Positions 9,354 through 17,005 of a DNA stretch of 64,000 bases are shown here, in pieces. The translations under genes and the position numbers were made by a program. The DNA is from Sphingopyxis sp. LK2115 (GTDB taxonomy: Bacteria > Pseudomonadota > Alphaproteobacteria > Sphingomonadales > Sphingomonadaceae). The stretch spans positions 1-64,000 of the forward strand of contig NZ_JABWGQ010000027.1 of NCBI RefSeq assembly GCF_014595975.1, written 5' to 3'. The stretch's first letter is position 1. The number at the start of each line of letters is the position of its first letter. The notes under the pieces were generated by a model. It did not search any database and was not told the DNA's origin. It saw only the letters and a list, made by a program, of their open reading frames with translations.

Positions 9354-10049
9354 CTACGCATATCCCACCCAGCCGCGCCAGGTGAAGGCCGCATAAAATT
9401 GCTCGACGCCGGTAAAGCCCGCGTCGCGCAAGGCGGCTTCGTCGGCCTCCGGGCTCAGCATTGCGACGTGCGTGGCGACGGCGGCGCGGGCGGTGGCGGT
9501 CTGTTCGGGGGCGGCGCCCGAGGCGATGGCATAGGACGCATAGCGATCGAGCCAGCGGTCGCGTTCGTCCGGGCCTTGCGGGAAGCTGCCATGCGCGGCA
9601 ACGAACGGCGCGCCGGCTTTCAACCGCGCGCGGATCTGGGCAGCGGTGCGGATGCGTTCGTCGGCGGCGAGAAAATGCAAGGTGAGCAGGCAGACGGCGC
9701 CGTCGAAGGGACCAGGAGGCGCGTCATCGATATAACCTTCGATCAGTTCGGCGCGATGGGCGTTGGCGCCGAGCGTTTGCGCGGCAAGGCGCAGCATCAC
9801 GGCTGCGGGATCGACTCCGGTGAAGGTCCAGCCGGGATAGGCGTCGGCCATCGCCTTGAGTTCGAGCCCGCCGCCGGCTCCGAGCACCAGAATGCGCGCG
9901 TTATCGGGCACGCGTTCGGCAAGCAGCAGTCCCGTCATCCGGTGGAGCGCATCCAGGCCGGGAACGAAGCGCCGCGGCCCGTCGGCGTAACGCGCAATCG
10001 CATCGGCATCGTTGAAATGATCGAGGAAATGCCGGGCGCCTTCAGCCAT
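9354..10049 (-). CDS. SAM-dependent class I methyltransferase
   Basis: A 231-aa protein with the class I methyltransferase core: motif I VLGAGGGLELKAMADAYPGWTFTGVDPA near residues 55-82 and motif post-II around YIDDAPPGPFDGAVCLLTLHFL. The substrate is unknown. It overlaps the Rrf2-type regulator by 8 bp (10042-10049), so regulator and enzyme are one unit. The opening EGARHFLDHFNDADAIARYADGPRRFVPG resembles small-molecule methyltransferases in Rrf2-linked pairs rather than ubiquinone or rRNA enzymes. Confidence 0.75.
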   Translation of the reverse strand: MAEGARHFLDHFNDADAIARYADGPRRFVPGLDALHRMTGLLLAERVPDNARILVLGAGGGLELKAMADAYPGWTFTGVDPAAVMLRLAAQTLGANAHRAELIEGYIDDAPPGPFDGAVCLLTLHFLAADERIRTAAQIRARLKAGAPFVAAHGSFPQGPDERDRWLDRYASYAIASGAAPEQTATARAAVATHVAMLSPEADEAALRDAGFTGVEQFYAAFTWRGWVGYA

Positions 10050-10503
10050 GGCGATACTCCTGCCGGGTGGTGATCGCGCGCGCCGCCATGCGGGCGTGGA
10101 AGTCGGCGGCGAGTTCGGCCAGCGTCACCTGCGCGAACCGATCGAGCAGCAATGCCTCCGCCTCGCGAAAGCTGGTGTCGAGCGCGGCGTTGACCGCCTG
10201 TTCGACCACGCATCCCGGCGCGTCGGTGCGATGGCCCATCGCCATCAGCGCGGGACGGCCGATCGCATCATAGATGTCGCGCATCGTGATATCGCCAAGC
10301 GCGCGCTGGATCGTCCAGCCGCCGCCATGGCCTTTTTCGGACCGGACGAACCCCGCATCGCGCAGACCGCCGAGGATGCGGCGGATGACGACGGGATGGG
10401 TCTGCATCGCCTGCGCCAACTGATCCGACGTCATCGGATCGCGCTGCTCGGCCATATGGAGGAGGACGTGGAGCACGCCCGAAAGTCGGCTGTCGCGTTT
10501 CAT
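10042..10503 (-). CDS. Rrf2-family transcriptional regulator
   Basis: A 153-aa winged-helix regulator. The reading head is LAQAMQTHPVVIRRILGGLRDAGFVRSEKGHGGGWTI (residues about 29-65), with the family GxGGGW wing. Only one Cys (PGCVVEQ) is present in the sensor region, so the three-Cys iron-sulfur site of IscR/NsrR is absent. It is more like the YwnA/HypR branch that senses thiol stress. It is cotranscribed with the methyltransferase and divergent from the GNAT gene at 10556. A 14-bp palindrome sits on its own start codon, which suggests autorepression. Confidence 0.85.
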   Translation of the reverse strand: MKRDSRLSGVLHVLLHMAEQRDPMTSDQLAQAMQTHPVVIRRILGGLRDAGFVRSEKGHGGGWTIQRALGDITMRDIYDAIGRPALMAMGHRTDAPGCVVEQAVNAALDTSFREAEALLLDRFAQVTLAELAADFHARMAARAITTRQEYRHG

Positions 10504-10515
10504 GTAACTTTACAT
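10502..10515. promoter_or_regulatory. Palindrome overlapping the Rrf2 gene start, candidate operator
   Basis: ATGTAACTTTACAT has perfect 6-bp arms (ATGTAA/TTACAT) around CT. It overlaps the ATG of the Rrf2 gene (CAT at 10501-10503 on the plus strand) in an AT-rich island within GC-rich DNA, between divergent genes. Placement and symmetry fit an autoregulatory site. This is inferred, not shown. Confidence 0.5.
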
Positions 10516-10555
10516 AATACGTGAAATCGCTCTGTCAATTGATAGGGGCCGGCAA

Positions 10556-11056
10556 ATGCAGATACGTTCCGCAACGCCCGCCGATGCCCCCGCGATCTGG
10601 GCGATCATCGGCCCGACGATCCGTGCGGGCGAAACCTACGCGCTTGATCGCGACATGACCAAGTCAGAGGCGCTGGCATACTGGTTCGGGCCCGGCAAGG
10701 TGGTGTTCGTCGCCGAAGCCGACGGTGCGATCCTGGGCACCTATTATCTGCGCGCCAATCAGGCAGGCGGCGGCGCGCATGTCGCGAATTGCGGCTATAT
10801 GACCGCGGCATCGGCCACGGGACGCGGGGTCGCGCGGGCGATGGCCGAGCATAGCCTGGCCGAAGCGCGCGATCGCGGTTTCCGTGCGATGCAATTCAAC
10901 TTCGTCGTCGCAACCAATGATCGCGCGATACGCCTTTGGCAGTCGCTGGGGTTCAAGATCGTCGGGCGATTGCCGGGTGCCTTCGCGCATCCGGCGCACG
11001 GCTTTGTCGACGCGCTGGTCATGCACCGCGCGCTTGATCGCGTGACGGACGGCTGA
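10556..11056 (+). CDS. GNAT-family N-acetyltransferase
   Basis: A 166-aa acetyltransferase of the RimI/phosphinothricin-like type. Visible are the N-terminal IRSATPADAPAIWAI, the beta-4 strand VAEADGAILGTYYLR, and the acetyl-CoA pyrophosphate loop ASATGRGVARAMAEHSLAEARDRGF (Q/R-x-x-G-x-G/A pattern). NDRAIRLWQSLGFKIVGRLP forms the C-terminal part. Cytosolic; the acceptor is unknown. It is read divergently from the Rrf2/methyltransferase pair across 52 bp and may share its control. Confidence 0.8.
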   Translation: MQIRSATPADAPAIWAIIGPTIRAGETYALDRDMTKSEALAYWFGPGKVVFVAEADGAILGTYYLRANQAGGGAHVANCGYMTAASATGRGVARAMAEHSLAEARDRGFRAMQFNFVVATNDRAIRLWQSLGFKIVGRLPGAFAHPAHGFVDALVMHRALDRVTDG

Positions 11057-11108
11057 TAAATCGCCCGCGATGACCAACGACCGATTCACCCGTTTCAAGG
11101 CGTATTGG

Positions 11109-11128
11109 CGCTCCTTTACATAGGAGCG
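11109..11128 (+). promoter_or_regulatory. Hairpin that buries a Shine-Dalgarno sequence
   Basis: CGCTCCT (11109-11115) and AGGAGCG (11122-11128) form a perfect 7-bp stem with loop TTACAT. The right arm contains AGGAG, placed 4 bases before the ATG at 11131. The fold would hide that ribosome site. It could be a translational switch or a thermosensor-like element, or simply a stem at the end of the preceding GNAT transcript; it lacks a T tract. Confidence 0.35.
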
Positions 11129-11130
11129 GC

Positions 11131-11226
11131 ATGGCATCACCTGTGACCATCGCCGCCGTGTCCGGAATGGCGAATGGTTGTCATCACATCACCAAACCCA
11201 CTTTCGGTCGCGGCGCGCGCTTTTGA
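11131..11226 (+). CDS. Possible 31-aa leader peptide or small protein
   Basis: An ATG with AGGAG in good position opens a 31-codon frame (starts MASPVTIAAVSGMANGCHH, ends TFGRGARF, stop TGA). It ends 14 bases before the downstream GNAT start at 11241. Nothing recognisable is encoded. The case rests on the ribosome site, the hairpin over it and the position in front of a gene. It may be chance. Confidence 0.25.
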   Translation: MASPVTIAAVSGMANGCHHITKPTFGRGARF

Positions 11227-11240
11227 AGAGAAGACGCGAC

Positions 11241-11759
11241 ATGACCGATACGCTGCTTTCCCTGTCGACCGACCATTGCCGCATCGCGCCGCTCACCGCC
11301 GACGATGCGCGCGCTCTGACCGCGATCACGGACGAGACGGTGACGTCGCGCGTCCATTTTTTGCCCGCCCCCTTCACCGAGGCCGACGCGCGCGCGCTCA
11401 TCGCGCGGTCGGGCGGCGGGGACGTGTTCCATGCGGTGCGCGACAGGCACGGGATCGAGCTTTATGGCGTCGTCGGCGTGCACCGACGCGCACGCCATGA
11501 ATATGAGATCGGTTACTGGTTCGGGGCGCGGGCGCGGGGGAAGGGCATCGCGACCGAAGCGGTGCGCGCGGTGGTCGCGGCGCTCGGTGCGGCGCGGCCC
11601 GACTGTTCGATCGTTGCCGAATGCCACCCCGACAACGAGCGCTCGCGCGCGTTGCTGCGCCGCGTCGGCTTTGTGTCGACGGGGCGGCCGGGCCAGCGGC
11701 CCGGTCGGATGCTGATGGCATGGCGGGCAGCGCCGGCCGAGCGCATCGATGTTTGCTGA
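11241..11759 (+). CDS. GNAT-family N-acetyltransferase (RimJ/RimL-like)
   Basis: A 172-aa acetyltransferase of the ribosomal-protein-alanine type (DUF/Acetyltransf_3). It shows HCRIAPLTADDARALTAI at the N-terminus, EYEIGYWFGARARGKGIATEAVRAVV (acetyl-CoA loop RGKGIATEA), and ECHPDNERSRALLRRVGFVSTG. The start at 11241 has AAGAGAAGA upstream; an extension to 11178 adds a basic tail and is less likely. It is unrelated in sequence to the GNAT protein just upstream. Substrate is unknown. Confidence 0.8.
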   Translation: MTDTLLSLSTDHCRIAPLTADDARALTAITDETVTSRVHFLPAPFTEADARALIARSGGGDVFHAVRDRHGIELYGVVGVHRRARHEYEIGYWFGARARGKGIATEAVRAVVAALGAARPDCSIVAECHPDNERSRALLRRVGFVSTGRPGQRPGRMLMAWRAAPAERIDVC

Positions 11760-11856
11760 CCGCCGGCCCTCCCTCATCCGGCTGTTTCGGGGAGGATCAC
11801 ATGCTTGCATTGCCGATCCATTTGCCTGATTGGGAGCGCCGAGAAGGAGACCGCCC

Positions 11857-12969
11857 ATGAAGACCCGCGCCGCCGTTGCGTTCGAAGCGAAGAAGCCGCT
11901 CGAAATCGTCGAGCTCGATCTGGAAGGCCCGAAGGCGGGCGAGGTGCTGGTCGAGATCATGGCGACGGGCATCTGCCACACCGATGCTTACACGCTCGAC
12001 GGTTTCGACAGCGAGGGCATCTTTCCGAGCGTGCTGGGGCATGAAGGCGCGGGCGTGGTGCGCGAAGTCGGCGCGGGCGTCACCAGCGTGAAGCCGGGCG
12101 ATCATGTGATCCCGCTCTACACCCCCGAATGCCGCCAGTGCAAAAGCTGCCTGTCGGGCAAGACCAACCTCTGCACCGCGATCCGTGCGACGCAGGGCAA
12201 GGGGCTGATGCCCGACGGCACGACGCGCTTTTCGTACAAGGGTCAGCCGATCTTTCACTATATGGGCTGCTCGACCTTCTCCAACTTCACCGTGCTGCCG
12301 GAGATCGCGGTCGCGAAGATTCGCGAGGACGCGCCCTTCCAGTCGAGCTGTTACATCGGCTGCGGCGTGACCACCGGGGTGGGCGCGGTCATCAACACGG
12401 CAAAAGTGCAGGTCGGCGACAATGTCGTGGTCTTTGGCCTTGGCGGTATCGGGCTCAACGTGATCCAGGGCGCGCGCCTTGCCGGCGCGAACCAGATCAT
12501 CGGCGTCGACATCAATCCGGCGCGCGAGGATTGGGGCCGCAAGTTCGGCATGACCGATTTCCTGAACTCCAAGGGGATGAGTCGCGAGGATGTCGTCGCG
12601 GCGATCGTTACGATGACCGACGGCGGCGCGGACTATACGTTCGACGCGACGGGCAATACCGAAGTCATGCGCATCGCGCTCGAAGCCTGCCACCGCGGCT
12701 GGGGCACGTCGATCATCATTGGCGTGGCCGAGGCGGGCAAGGAGATTGCGACGCGCCCGTTCCAGCTCGTCACCGGGCGTAACTGGCGCGGCACCGCTTT
12801 CGGCGGCGCCAAGGGTCGCACCGACGTCCCGAAGATCGTCGATATGTATATGACGGGCAAGATCGAGATCGACCCGATGATCACCCACGTCATGGGTCTG
12901 GAAGAGATCAACAAGGGATTCGACCTGATGCACGCGGGGGAAAGCATCCGCAGCGTGGTGGTTTATTGA
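11857..12969 (+). CDS. frmA: S-(hydroxymethyl)glutathione dehydrogenase / class III alcohol dehydrogenase
   Basis: A 370-aa zinc enzyme that oxidises the formaldehyde-glutathione adduct to S-formylglutathione with NAD+. The catalytic zinc ligands include Cys40 (GICHTDAYT) and His62 (GHEGAG); the structural zinc site is Cys92, Cys95, Cys98 and Cys106. [15 protein letters not shown] and [14 protein letters not shown] (cofactor loop) are intact. ATG 11857 is preceded by GAAGGAGA; an upstream ATG at 11830 has no such support. It is the first gene of a formaldehyde-handling cluster that ends with fghA at 15768. Confidence 0.95.
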   Translation: MKTRAAVAFEAKKPLEIVELDLEGPKAGEVLVEIMATGICHTDAYTLDGFDSEGIFPSVLGHEGAGVVREVGAGVTSVKPGDHVIPLYTPECRQCKSCLSGKTNLCTAIRATQGKGLMPDGTTRFSYKGQPIFHYMGCSTFSNFTVLPEIAVAKIREDAPFQSSCYIGCGVTTGVGAVINTAKVQVGDNVVVFGLGGIGLNVIQGARLAGANQIIGVDINPAREDWGRKFGMTDFLNSKGMSREDVVAAIVTMTDGGADYTFDATGNTEVMRIALEACHRGWGTSIIIGVAEAGKEIATRPFQLVTGRNWRGTAFGGAKGRTDVPKIVDMYMTGKIEIDPMITHVMGLEEINKGFDLMHAGESIRSVVVY

Positions 12970-12998
12970 AGCGCGTGCAGCGAAGCGGCCATGGGCTG

Positions 12999-13088
12999 GT
13001 GTGTCCCCGCGAAGGCGGGCACCCAACTCCGGACGGTGCCGATTGGCACGGGCGGATGATGGACCCCCGCCTTTGCAAGGGTGCGCGG
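12999..13088. repeat. Dispersed imperfect palindrome, family A copy 1
   Basis: Outer arms GTGTCCCCGCGAAGGCGGG and CCCCCGCCTTTGCAAGGG face each other around about 45 bases containing GATGGACC. A second member of the same family lies at 41064-41157. It sits between frmA and purU and underlies an open extension of the purU frame, which supports the later purU start. Confidence 0.7.
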
Positions 13089-13114
13089 AATTGCCGAATG
13101 ATGGGGACAAGAAT

Positions 13115-13975
13115 GTGACCGGGCCTTATGTCCTGACCTTCAGCTGCGCCGACGCGGTGGGCATTGTCGCCGCCGTCACCGGACTGCTCGCGGAGCGCGA
13201 CGGCTTCATCCTCGACAGCCAGCAATATGCCGACCTCGATTCGGGGCGCTTCTTCATGCGCGTCGCGTTTCGCGGCGCGGGGCCACGCTTTCCGGGCGAC
13301 CTGGCCGGGGTGCAGGACGCCTTTGCACCTGTCGCCCACCGCTTTCAGATGGATGCGCGGATCAGCGATTGCAGCGCCAAGCCGCGGTTCGTGATCGCGG
13401 TGTCGCAGGGCAGCCATTGCCTCAACGATCTGCTCCACCGCTGGTCGACGGGCAATCTCGCGATCGACATCGTTGGCGTGGTGTCGAACCACGAACATCT
13501 TCGCCGCTTGACCGAATGGCACGGCGTGCCCTTTCACTATCTGCCCGTCAGCGACGCAAACCGCGCCGACCAGGAGGCGGCGATCCTCGACGTCATGGCG
13601 CGCGGCGGAGCGGAATATCTGGTGCTTGCGCGCTATATGCAGGTGCTGTCGGAGGATTTGGCAACGAAGCTCGCCGGGCGCTGCATCAACATTCACCACA
13701 GCTTCCTGCCGGGGTTCAAGGGCGCCAGGCCCTATCACCGCGCGCACGAACGCGGCGTCAAGCTGATCGGCGCGACCGCGCATTTCGTGACGAGCGATCT
13801 CGACGAAGGGCCGATCATCGAACAGGCGGTCGAACGCGTCGATCACCGCGACAGCGTCGACGACCTCATCCGCATCGGCCGCGATGTCGAGGCGCAGGTG
13901 CTTGCGAAAGCGGTGCGCTGGGTCGCCGAACAGCGGGTCTTGATCGACGGACGCAAGACTGTGGTCTTTCGTTAG
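13115..13975 (+). CDS. purU: Formyltetrahydrofolate deformylase
   Basis: A 286-aa enzyme that hydrolyses 10-formyl-THF to formate and THF. The N-terminal ACT domain (YVLTFSCADAVGIVAAVTGLLAERDGF) is followed by a GAR-transformylase-like catalytic domain with INIHHSFLPGFKGARPYHRAHERG and ATAHFVTSDLDEGPIIEQ (catalytic Asn-His-Asp set). A GTG start at 13115 after GGGGACAAG gives the normal length. The longer frame from 13001 would translate a dispersed repeat. Next to frmA and fghA it suggests recovery of formate or folate from the one-carbon load. Confidence 0.9.
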   Translation: MTGPYVLTFSCADAVGIVAAVTGLLAERDGFILDSQQYADLDSGRFFMRVAFRGAGPRFPGDLAGVQDAFAPVAHRFQMDARISDCSAKPRFVIAVSQGSHCLNDLLHRWSTGNLAIDIVGVVSNHEHLRRLTEWHGVPFHYLPVSDANRADQEAAILDVMARGGAEYLVLARYMQVLSEDLATKLAGRCINIHHSFLPGFKGARPYHRAHERGVKLIGATAHFVTSDLDEGPIIEQAVERVDHRDSVDDLIRIGRDVEAQVLAKAVRWVAEQRVLIDGRKTVVFR

Positions 13976-14029
13976 TCGCAAAGGGACGATAGGTAGCGAT
14001 TCGCAACCAAAATCAGCAGGAGCGGAAGC

Positions 14030-14410
14030 ATGTACAGCCACAATATGGTCGGATCGAACGATCTTGAGGCCTCGAAGAAATTCTATGACGCGACCTTTCA
14101 GGCGATCGGCGGCAAGCCGGGAATCGTCGATGACAAGGGGCGGCTGATCTATATGCACAAGGGCGGATTGTTCCTGGTGACCGCACCGATCGACGGCAAG
14201 CCGGCGACCGCTGGCAATGGCTGCACCGTCGGTTTCGCGATGGACACGCCCGAACAGGCCGATGCCTGGCACAAGGCAGGGGTCGAAAATGGCGGCACGT
14301 CGATCGAAGACCCGCCGGGCATCCGCGAAGGCGGCTTCGGCCAGCTCTATCTGGCCTATCTGCGCGACCCGTCGGGCAACAAGCTCTGCGCGCTGCATCG
14401 CGTTGCGTAA
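14030..14410 (+). CDS. VOC-family (glyoxalase fold) protein
   Basis: A 126-aa vicinal-oxygen-chelate protein: HNMVGSNDLEASKKFYDATFQAIGG at the N-terminus and FGQLYLAYLRDPSGNKLCALHRVA at the C-terminus, the two halves of a betaalphabetabetabeta fold. GGAGCGGAAGC gives a good ribosome site. It is shorter than true glyoxalase I and the substrate is unknown. Its place in a glutathione-dependent aldehyde cluster makes a glutathione-adduct substrate possible; that is inference only. Confidence 0.8.
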   Translation: MYSHNMVGSNDLEASKKFYDATFQAIGGKPGIVDDKGRLIYMHKGGLFLVTAPIDGKPATAGNGCTVGFAMDTPEQADAWHKAGVENGGTSIEDPPGIREGGFGQLYLAYLRDPSGNKLCALHRVA

Positions 14411-14416
14411 GGACTG

Positions 14417-14923
14417 GTGGTGCGCGGCGAAGCGGGATTGCTGGCGGACCTGAGTGCGCTCGCCATTCGCTTCACCGCGCACGAGCATGAAGCGGTGTTC
14501 ACCGTCGCCGAGAGCGAGGCGGTGAACGCTGCGATTCCCGGTGCACATACAAAGAATCTGTTCCTGAAGGACAAGGACGGCGCCTTCTGGCTCGTCACCG
14601 TGCCGTCGGACGCGCGCGTCGATCTGAAGGCGCTGCCCGCTGCGATCGGCAGCAAGCGGGTAAGTTTCGGCAACGCTGACCAGATGGAGCGCCTGCTTGG
14701 CATCGCGCCCGGATCGGTAACGCCGCTCGCCGCGATCAATGCCGCGCCGGGAAGCGTCACCGTGGTGCTCGATGAAGGGCTTGCGGCGGCGCCGGTCGTC
14801 AACGTCCACCCGCTCCGCAACACCGCGACGCTGGGGCTGTCGGGCGGATCGATCCTCGACCTGCTGCGTCATTGGGGACATGATCCCGTGATCGCTCCCA
14901 TTCCCGTTCAGGAAATCGCATGA
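14417..14923 (+). CDS. Prolyl-tRNA editing protein of the ProX/YbaK family (ProXp-ala-like)
   Basis: A 168-aa free-standing trans-editing domain that clears mischarged tRNA, most likely Ala-tRNA(Pro). Family signatures are AHEHEAVFTVAESEAV, GAHTKNLFLKDKDGAFWLVTV (the conserved K-N-L-F motif) and LGIAPGSVTPLAAINA. The start is GTG, either 14417 or 14420, after AAGGA. It lies 6 bp after the VOC gene and shares ATGA with fghA, so it is embedded in the formaldehyde cluster. That placement is odd for a translation-quality gene. Confidence 0.85.
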   Translation: MVRGEAGLLADLSALAIRFTAHEHEAVFTVAESEAVNAAIPGAHTKNLFLKDKDGAFWLVTVPSDARVDLKALPAAIGSKRVSFGNADQMERLLGIAPGSVTPLAAINAAPGSVTVVLDEGLAAAPVVNVHPLRNTATLGLSGGSILDLLRHWGHDPVIAPIPVQEIA

Positions 14924-15768
14924 CCCTCGAAACGATCTCCTCCACCCGCAGCCATGGCGGCACGCAGGGCGTCTACAAACACGCCAGCACGACCACCGGC
15001 ACCAGCATGAGCTTTGCGGTGTTCGTTCCCGACCATGCGCCGGGCGCGAAACTGCCCGTGCTGTGGTATCTGTCGGGGCTGACCTGTACCCACGCCAATG
15101 TGATGGAGAAGGGCGAATATCGCGCCGCCTGCGCCGAGCATGGCATCATCTTCGTCGCCCCCGACACGTCTCCGCGCGGCGACGATGTGCCCGACGATCC
15201 CGACGGGGCGTGGGATTTCGGGCTGGGCGCCGGTTTCTATGTCGATGCAACCGCCGATCCGTGGGCGAAACATTACCGGATGCGATCCTATATCGAGGAC
15301 GAACTGCCCTCGCTGGTCCTGCGCAATTTTGCGAGCGCCGACCTGACGCGGCAGGCGATCGCGGGGCATTCGATGGGCGGGCATGGCGCGCTTACCATTG
15401 GCCTTCGCAATCAGGACCGTTTCCGCTCCGTCTCGGCCTTTTCGCCGATCGTGTCGCCGATCCGCTGCCCCTGGGGTGAAAAGGCGCTCGGCCATTATCT
15501 TGGCGAGGATCGCGAGGCGTGGCGCGCCTATGATGCGTGCGCCTTGCTCGACGATGGCCTTCGCGTCCCGGACCTGCTGGTCGATCAGGGCGACGCCGAC
15601 AATTTCCTGGTCGAACAGCTCAAGACCGAATTGCTCGTCGAGGCGTGCGAGCGGAATGGGCAAAAGGCCGAAATCCGGATGCAACCGGGATATGACCACA
15701 GCTATTATTTCATCTCGACCTTCATGGCCGAGCATGTTGCGTGGCATGCGGAACGGTTGAAGGCGTAG
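14920..15768 (+). CDS. fghA: S-formylglutathione hydrolase
   Basis: A 282-aa serine hydrolase of the esterase D family. It splits S-formylglutathione to formate and glutathione, the step after frmA. The nucleophile elbow is GHSMGGHGAL, the Asp region is LVDQGDADNFL, and the His region is MQPGYDHSYYFISTF. An Asn-rich start (SRSHGGTQGVYKHAS) matches the family. The ATG overlaps the stop of the editing gene by 4 bp, so translation is probably coupled. Confidence 0.95.
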   Translation: MTLETISSTRSHGGTQGVYKHASTTTGTSMSFAVFVPDHAPGAKLPVLWYLSGLTCTHANVMEKGEYRAACAEHGIIFVAPDTSPRGDDVPDDPDGAWDFGLGAGFYVDATADPWAKHYRMRSYIEDELPSLVLRNFASADLTRQAIAGHSMGGHGALTIGLRNQDRFRSVSAFSPIVSPIRCPWGEKALGHYLGEDREAWRAYDACALLDDGLRVPDLLVDQGDADNFLVEQLKTELLVEACERNGQKAEIRMQPGYDHSYYFISTFMAEHVAWHAERLKA

Positions 15769-15861
15769 CGAGCCAAATAATCCCGTTCACATCGGGCGCG
15801 GCCGAGATGCCATGAAGGCGCGCAAAGGGCGGGCGTGTCGCCTTCGCTCGACGCGAACGGA

Positions 15862-16848
15862 TTAGGGGTGATCGGGAATCAGCAGGCTCGACCCCGTCGT
15901 CCGCCCGGCCTCCAGATCGGCGTGCGCCCTTGCCGCATCCTCCAGCGAATAGCGCTGCCCGATCGTGACCGCCACCGCGCCGCTTTCGATCATTTCGAAC
16001 ACGCGCGCGGCGCCTGCGGCGCGTTCGCCGGGCAGGTGATAATAATCGAACAGCGTGGGCCGCGTGACGAATTGCGATCCGTGCTGCGCAAGGATGCCAA
16101 GGTTGACGCCGGTGACGGGGCCGCCGACATTGCCATAGCTGACGATAAGCCCGCGTCGTGCGGTGGCCTTGAGCGACGTTTCCCACGTCGCCATGCCGAT
16201 GCCGTCGAAGGTGACCGGAACGCCTTGTCCGTCGGTGATTTCGCGGACGTGCGCGGCCACATCCACTTCCTTGTATCTGATGACATGGTCGGCGCCCGCT
16301 TCGCGCGCTATCCGCGCTTTCGCCTCGGTGCTGACAGTGCCGATGACCGTCGCGCCGATCGTTTTCAGCCATTGCACGAGGATGAGCCCCACCCCGCCGG
16401 CGGCCGCATGGACCAGAACCGGCCAGCCCGCCTCGACCTTGGCGCAGCGTTCGGCGAGCATTTCGACCGTGCATGCCTTGAGCAGCGCGGCGGCGGCGGT
16501 TTCATCATCGATGGCGGCGGGCAGCCTGAACAGCGAGGCCGCGCCGACCAGCCGCGCGCTGGCATAAGCATTACGTTCGGGGCCAAAGGTCGCGGCGCGG
16601 TCGCCGGGCTGAAACCCGTGGACGCCCTCGCCGACGGCCATCACTTCGCCCGCGGATTCAAGTCCGAGCCCGCCGGGCAGCTGCACCGGATATGTGCCGT
16701 TGCGGTGATAGATGTCGATGTAATTCAGCCCGATCGCGGTCTGGCGCAGCAGCACCTGGCCGGGGCCGGGCTTGTCCAGCGTCACCTCGCGCCAGTCGAT
16801 GACATCGGGTCCGCCCTGTTTTTCGATGATCGCTTGGATGGCTTTCAT
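15862..16848 (-). CDS. NADPH:quinone oxidoreductase (zinc-free MDR family)
   Basis: A 328-aa medium-chain reductase of the QorA type. The N-terminal half has IGLNYIDIYHRNGTYPVQLPGGLGLESAGEV without the zinc cysteines. The nucleotide-binding domain shows VLVHAAAGGVGLILVQWLKTIGATVIGTV. It should reduce quinones with NADPH in the cytosol. The start at 16848 matches the family; a longer frame to 17187 is antisense to the helicase and rejected. It is 157 bp downstream of the helicase gene on the same strand. Confidence 0.85.
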   Translation of the reverse strand: MKAIQAIIEKQGGPDVIDWREVTLDKPGPGQVLLRQTAIGLNYIDIYHRNGTYPVQLPGGLGLESAGEVMAVGEGVHGFQPGDRAATFGPERNAYASARLVGAASLFRLPAAIDDETAAAALLKACTVEMLAERCAKVEAGWPVLVHAAAGGVGLILVQWLKTIGATVIGTVSTEAKARIAREAGADHVIRYKEVDVAAHVREITDGQGVPVTFDGIGMATWETSLKATARRGLIVSYGNVGGPVTGVNLGILAQHGSQFVTRPTLFDYYHLPGERAAGAARVFEMIESGAVAVTIGQRYSLEDAARAHADLEAGRTTGSSLLIPDHP

Positions 16849-17005
16849 GGCGTGCACTCCTGCTGCCCGGCCCATCTGGGGCGCGGCAGAAAGCGGTGCA
16901 ACCCTCAACCGCCGATTTCCTGCGCGCGGTCGAGGCGGACCAGGTGACCGACCATCCCGCTTTGCTCGAACCGGCTCCTCGTCGTCGCTCCGGGATATGG
17001 GGGGT

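Noticed and set aside
13001-13114. 38-codon upstream extension of purU
   Set aside because: It translates a dispersed palindromic repeat; the GTG at 13115 has a ribosome site and gives the normal length.
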